Shown here: piece by piece, positions 6,717 through 9,714 of the stretch
Layout: each line of letters starts with the position of its first letter
Numbering within the stretch: the stretch's first letter is position 1
DNA from: Desulfosporosinus sp. UBA4726
GTDB taxonomy: Bacteria; Bacillota; Desulfitobacteriia; Desulfitobacteriales; Desulfitobacteriaceae
Direction: 5' to 3'
Assembly: GCA_002404215.1 (NCBI GenBank)
Contig: DHJG01000086.1
Span: 1 to 9,714, forward strand
DNA: 9,714 nucleotides
The notes under the pieces: generated by a model
Seen by the model: the letters and a program-made list of their open reading frames with translations, nothing else
Told to the model about the DNA's origin: nothing
Databases searched by the model: none
Program-made: the position numbers and the translations under genes

Positions 6717-7883
6717 TCAGTTAGAAAAAAAGCGTAAAGGGTCAGTAGGGTTTCCGCCTTCTCGCACTTCGAAATGCAGATGCGAACCTGTACTCAAACC
6801 TGTGGAACCAACAGAACCGATCACTTGATTGGCTGTTACTGATTGGCCTTCAGTGACAGCCAAGGCTGACTGATGTCCGTAAAGCGTTGATATGCCATTG
6901 CCGTTGTCAATAATTGTCATATTTCCGTAAGCCGAATTCCAACCGGCTACTAGGACAACCCCTGCTCCTGCTGAATGAATCTGAGTTCCAGTTGGTGCAA
7001 CAATATCCGTTCCGGTATGCAAACTCCGCTTCTTGGTAATAGGGTGAGTCCGCCAACCAAAGGGGTCACTAATCTCGTAAAAGCCTGGCAATGGCCAGGT
7101 AGAGATCGATCCGCTTCCGACTCCATGGCGTGTTGACTGTGACGCTTTCGCTGCCTGTGCAGCCTGCATTTTCCGAATTGTATCCCCTAAAGCATTCGAT
7201 TCAGATTCCAATCGGTCGACATTATCATATGCCGCCTGTTGAGTCTTCTGATTTTCATCCAAAGCAATACGTTGTTGAGATTTTGTCTTGTCAAGTTGCG
7301 CGCTCACTGAAGCCGCCTGGGTTTGGAGCTGAGCGGCTTGATCTCTTCGGCTTTGCAGTTGGCGTGTTTTTTCAACAATTTGCTCCTTTTGGGATTTGAT
7401 TTCCGTCAACAATTGACGGTCATTATCCACTAGTTTGTTGAAATACTCCACCCTAGTAATAAAATCGCTAAGGTCTGAAGCCTTAAAGAGCAATTCCAAA
7501 TAGCTAATCTGCCCACTCTCATAGATTCCCCGAGCTCGTTTCCCTAACGCAACCTGGCGATCTTCTAGCTCCTTTTGCTTTTGGTCCAATTCTTTTTGCG
7601 CTGCTACGACTTGTGTTTGGGCTTGGACATAAGCAAGCTGAGTCTGGCTTAAAAGCGTCTGTGCCGCAGCAATTTGAGCTTCGAGTTGAGTCAATTGAGC
7701 CTTGATTTTATCTGCTGTATAGGTTAGATTATTCAACTGCCCTTGAGCCTGTTTCTTTTGATTAACAATGTCCTGCTGCTTCTGAACGGTGTCTTCTAGT
7801 TCACTGGCCCGAGAAGGCAACGCCGATGTCCCAAGCATAAGAAGACTAAGTACCACCACTGGTATTGCTTTCTTCCGGAACAA
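6717..7883 (-). CDS. Secreted coiled-coil M23 (LytM-type) peptidoglycan endopeptidase, EnvC-like architecture
   Basis: Exported murein hydrolase of 388 residues. A signal peptide (about 1-27, cleavage near PSRAS) precedes a long coiled coil (about 28-115, and again 150-245, rich in Gln/Ala/Leu/Lys). Between the two coils is the segment ARGIYESGQISYLELLFKAS (117-136), typical of EnvC/PcsB/CwlO-like FtsX partners. The C-terminal M23 domain (about 262-385) has SDPFGWRTHPITKKRSLHTG, H289 and D293 in HTGTD, H337 in YGH and H368/H370 in SHLHFE. All expected zinc and catalytic residues are present, unlike E. coli EnvC, whose LytM domain is degenerate. It should cut peptide cross-links in the wall, probably held inactive until FtsEX acts on the coiled coil (inference from family and position). 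The TTG start at 7883 has GGAGG six bases upstream. It sits 179 bases after ftsX and 72 bases before the S41 protease. Confidence 0.93.
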   Translation of the reverse strand: MFRKKAIPVVVLSLLMLGTSALPSRASELEDTVQKQQDIVNQKKQAQGQLNNLTYTADKIKAQLTQLEAQIAAAQTLLSQTQLAYVQAQTQVVAAQKELDQKQKELEDRQVALGKRARGIYESGQISYLELLFKASDLSDFITRVEYFNKLVDNDRQLLTEIKSQKEQIVEKTRQLQSRRDQAAQLQTQAASVSAQLDKTKSQQRIALDENQKTQQAAYDNVDRLESESNALGDTIRKMQAAQAAKASQSTRHGVGSGSISTWPLPGFYEISDPFGWRTHPITKKRSLHTGTDIVAPTGTQIHSAGAGVVLVAGWNSAYGNMTIIDNGNGISTLYGHQSALAVTEGQSVTANQVIGSVGSTGLSTGSHLHFEVREGGNPTDPLRFFSN

Positions 7884-7916
7884 ACGACCCCTCCGTCCTT
7901 AATTAAAAATTTCGCA

Positions 7917-7945
7917 ACTATCCTTGATTTCCGTACCTAGGGCAA
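7917..7945 (-). promoter_or_regulatory. Candidate promoter for the M23 peptidase gene
   Basis: TTGCCC (7945-7940), a 17-base spacer and GATAGT (7922-7917), each matching consensus at four of six positions, would give a leader of about 27 bases containing the GGAGG site. It would let the hydrolase be expressed apart from ftsEX. In the same 179-base gap, 8007-8023 forms a small six-base-pair hairpin (GAGATA/TATCTC, five-base loop) with no T-run, so it is not called a terminator. No gene is seen in the gap. Confidence 0.28.
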
Positions 7946-8062
7946 CTTGTCCATGACTCTGAATATCTTTCTAGTGCCTCAAGCTGCCTGAGTAGTCATC
8001 ACTGCAGAGATACCAATTATCTCCCACATGCAAGTCAAGAACTGCCTTTCCTTGCATACTCT

Positions 8063-8953
8063 TTAGGAACGAAGGAACTTCTGTAAGGATAAACCACTGC
8101 CAATGGCTCCCATCGCCATGCCGGCGAGCACAAGTCCTGCAGCGATCTGTCTGAAGAGGTCTGTATTCTGAACAACCGGTAGAAAGGTTAACGTCGTTTG
8201 AATATACATACTTAACCAATTATAGCCTGTGCCGACAATGCCGGATGCCAGCGCACCACCAATAAAGCCTAGTGTCAACCCTTCAATCAGAAACGGCCAA
8301 CGAACAAAACTATTACTTGCGCCAACTAATTTCATGATCTGAATTTCACGACGACGGGAAAAGACATTCATTTTAACATTAATGGAAATAAGCACAATTG
8401 ATGCGATAGCAAAAGCGCCCACTACGGTAAGACCAATCCACCTTAACCAGCGCGTAAATGTCAGAAGCTTGTCCACATATCCCTGACCATAACGCACCTT
8501 CTCTACCCCTGGTAGGACGGACAACTCATCCGCCAGAGCTTTAACTTTCTGAGGATCCGATGCTTTAACCGTCAATTTATCTGGGAAAGGATTTGTTCCA
8601 CCTAGATCTGTCACTAGACTGCTTTGCGTTCCACCCATCGTTTTTCCGAAATCGATAAGGGCTTGGGCCTTTGTTACGACGGTTACAGAAGCCACTCCTG
8701 GCATTCCTTGAATCTGACTTTGTATCACTTTTACTTGTTCTGGAGTTGTGTTGCTTTTCAAAAATGTGGCGACCTCCAGCTGGGATTCAAAGGATTTGGC
8801 CATATTGGAGGCGTTAGCCAAGAAAAGCACAGAGAAACCAAGGATCACGAGCGAAACCGTAACTGTTAATACTGACGCAATGCTAAGCCAAGGATTGCGC
8901 TTCATTGAGTGTGCCGTCTCGCGCAGAATATAGCGAATGGAATTAAGTGTCAT
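8063..8953 (-). CDS. ftsX: Cell-division ABC permease-like protein FtsX
   Basis: Membrane subunit (296 residues) of the FtsEX complex, which does not transport but converts ATP use by FtsE into activation of wall hydrolases. Four membrane segments are visible (about 22-47, 172-194, 218-243 and 267-289), with the large extracytoplasmic domain between the first two (about 48-165). That domain has the paired strand motifs MPGVASVTVV and LPGVEKVRYG and the NPFPDKLTVK segment typical of FtsX. The cytoplasmic segment SRRREIQIMKLVGAS (199-213) is the characteristic FtsE-contact region. The ATG at 8953 has GGAGG eight bases upstream and overlaps the end of ftsE by 11 bases, pointing to translational coupling; an in-frame ATG at 8986 would lie well inside ftsE without a ribosome site. 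Length and layout match other Firmicute FtsX proteins. Confidence 0.96.
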   Translation of the reverse strand: MTLNSIRYILRETAHSMKRNPWLSIASVLTVTVSLVILGFSVLFLANASNMAKSFESQLEVATFLKSNTTPEQVKVIQSQIQGMPGVASVTVVTKAQALIDFGKTMGGTQSSLVTDLGGTNPFPDKLTVKASDPQKVKALADELSVLPGVEKVRYGQGYVDKLLTFTRWLRWIGLTVVGAFAIASIVLISINVKMNVFSRRREIQIMKLVGASNSFVRWPFLIEGLTLGFIGGALASGIVGTGYNWLSMYIQTTLTFLPVVQNTDLFRQIAAGLVLAGMAMGAIGSGLSLQKFLRS

Positions 8954-9629
8954 AGCCATATCCTCCAATTTCTTCATCCCGCGCAACTCGTCCGTTTTCT
9001 ATGGCTATTACACGTTTTTGCATCTTATCGACAATCGCTCTGGCATGGGTGCCCATAATCACTGTCGTCCCTCGCTTATTGATACTGAAGAGCAAATCCA
9101 TGATCTCCCACGCAGTTTCCGGATCAAGGTTACCTGTTGGTTCATCTGCTACCAACAATGCCGGATTATTTATAACCGCCCGAGCTACACAAACACGTTG
9201 TTGCTCTCCTCCTGACAGTTCATGAGGAAAAGCGTTCTCTTTGTTCGCTAGCCCGACAAGTTCCAACGTTGCGTGTGTACGGGTCTTAACCTCGTTCTTC
9301 GACACACCGATCACTTCAAGAGCAAACGCAACGTTTTCAAAAACTGTCTTATTGGGCAACAACTTAAAATCCTGAAAGACCACCCCAATGCTACGCCGCA
9401 AATAGGGCACTTCTCGTTCTTTCATCCGTACCAGATTCTTACCATTTATCTGAACCTGTCCCCGCGTTGGAGTTTCATCACGATAAAACAATTTAATAAG
9501 TGTCGATTTACCGGCTCCACTAGGACCCACCAAAAAAACAAACTCTCCTTTGCCAATTTTAAGATTGACATCAACAAGAGCTCTAGCACCGTTTGGATAT
9601 GTTTTGGACACATTTGTCAACTCAATCAT
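8943..9629 (-). CDS. ftsE: Cell-division ATP-binding protein FtsE
   Basis: Cytoplasmic ATPase subunit of FtsEX, 228 residues, the usual length. All ABC elements are intact: Walker A GPSGAGKS (35-42), Q-loop Q86 in VFQDF, signature LSGGEQQR (138-145), Walker B LLVADEPTGNLD (158-169, with D162 and E163) and H-loop H195 in GTHA. The DFKLLPNKTVFENV segment (87-100) is typical of FtsE rather than a transport ATPase. The ATG start has a perfect AAGGAGG (9641-9635) five bases upstream. It is the first gene of the visible division block; its promoter is not resolved, since the upstream 73 bases hold only a TATATA-like box close to the window edge. The ribosome site for ftsX lies inside its last codons. 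Confidence 0.98.
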   Translation of the reverse strand: MIELTNVSKTYPNGARALVDVNLKIGKGEFVFLVGPSGAGKSTLIKLFYRDETPTRGQVQINGKNLVRMKEREVPYLRRSIGVVFQDFKLLPNKTVFENVAFALEVIGVSKNEVKTRTHATLELVGLANKENAFPHELSGGEQQRVCVARAVINNPALLVADEPTGNLDPETAWEIMDLLFSINKRGTTVIMGTHARAIVDKMQKRVIAIENGRVARDEEIGGYGYDT

Positions 9630-9714
9630 ACTGTCCTCCTTGATTTTCCCCGCGCCTCACCCTTTTTTTCTACTATCAAAAAGCCTAAACTAACGTTTAT
9701 ATACTTTCTGGAAG

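Noticed and set aside
8007..8023. Terminator between ftsX and the M23 gene
   Set aside because: The stem is only six base pairs and no T-tract follows on either strand.
7971..8219. An 82-codon minus-strand frame crossing the end of ftsX into the gap
   Set aside because: Mostly overlaps ftsX in another frame, has no ribosome site and shows no family features.

Overview
This window looks like a chromosomal segment of a low-to-moderate GC Firmicute, most probably a clostridial lineage near Desulfosporosinus/Desulfitobacterium (Peptococcaceae). That placement is inferred from strong AAGGAG-type ribosome sites, frequent TTG starts, the protein sequences and the gene order; no database search was possible. 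I see no transposase, phage integrase, tRNA, rRNA or CRISPR array, so the region reads as core chromosome with a small variable insert.

Right to left on the minus strand, the window opens with ftsE and ftsX, the ABC-type cell-division regulator. They are followed by a secreted coiled-coil M23 endopeptidase with an EnvC-like layout and a membrane-anchored S41 carboxyl-terminal processing protease. A strong intrinsic terminator at about 5416-5455 closes this block. It makes sense as one peptidoglycan-remodelling unit: FtsEX would gate the M23 enzyme across the membrane, and the S41 protease could process or degrade it or its partners (inference). The far left of the window is uvrB on the minus strand, cut by the window edge, with its own promoter and ribosome site.

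Between the protease and uvrB lies a mixed cassette. A P-loop protein (minus strand) is built from two related halves, of which only the first keeps the nucleotide-binding loop. Convergent to it is a two-gene plus-strand operon: a small four-helix YvlD-type membrane protein and an HDOD signalling protein. Divergent from that operon is a lipoprotein with a sugar-binding-type (type 1 periplasmic) fold and a long charged, low-complexity C-terminal tail, with no transporter genes beside it; a terminator hairpin follows it.

All but about 1 kb of the window is coding. The gaps are short (18 to 259 bases) and hold candidate promoters and three hairpins. The best leads for a second look are the half-degenerate tandem P-loop protein, the orphan binding lipoprotein with its tail, and the apparently catalytically intact M23 enzyme beside ftsEX. 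Nothing here is clearly a new defence or mobile system.
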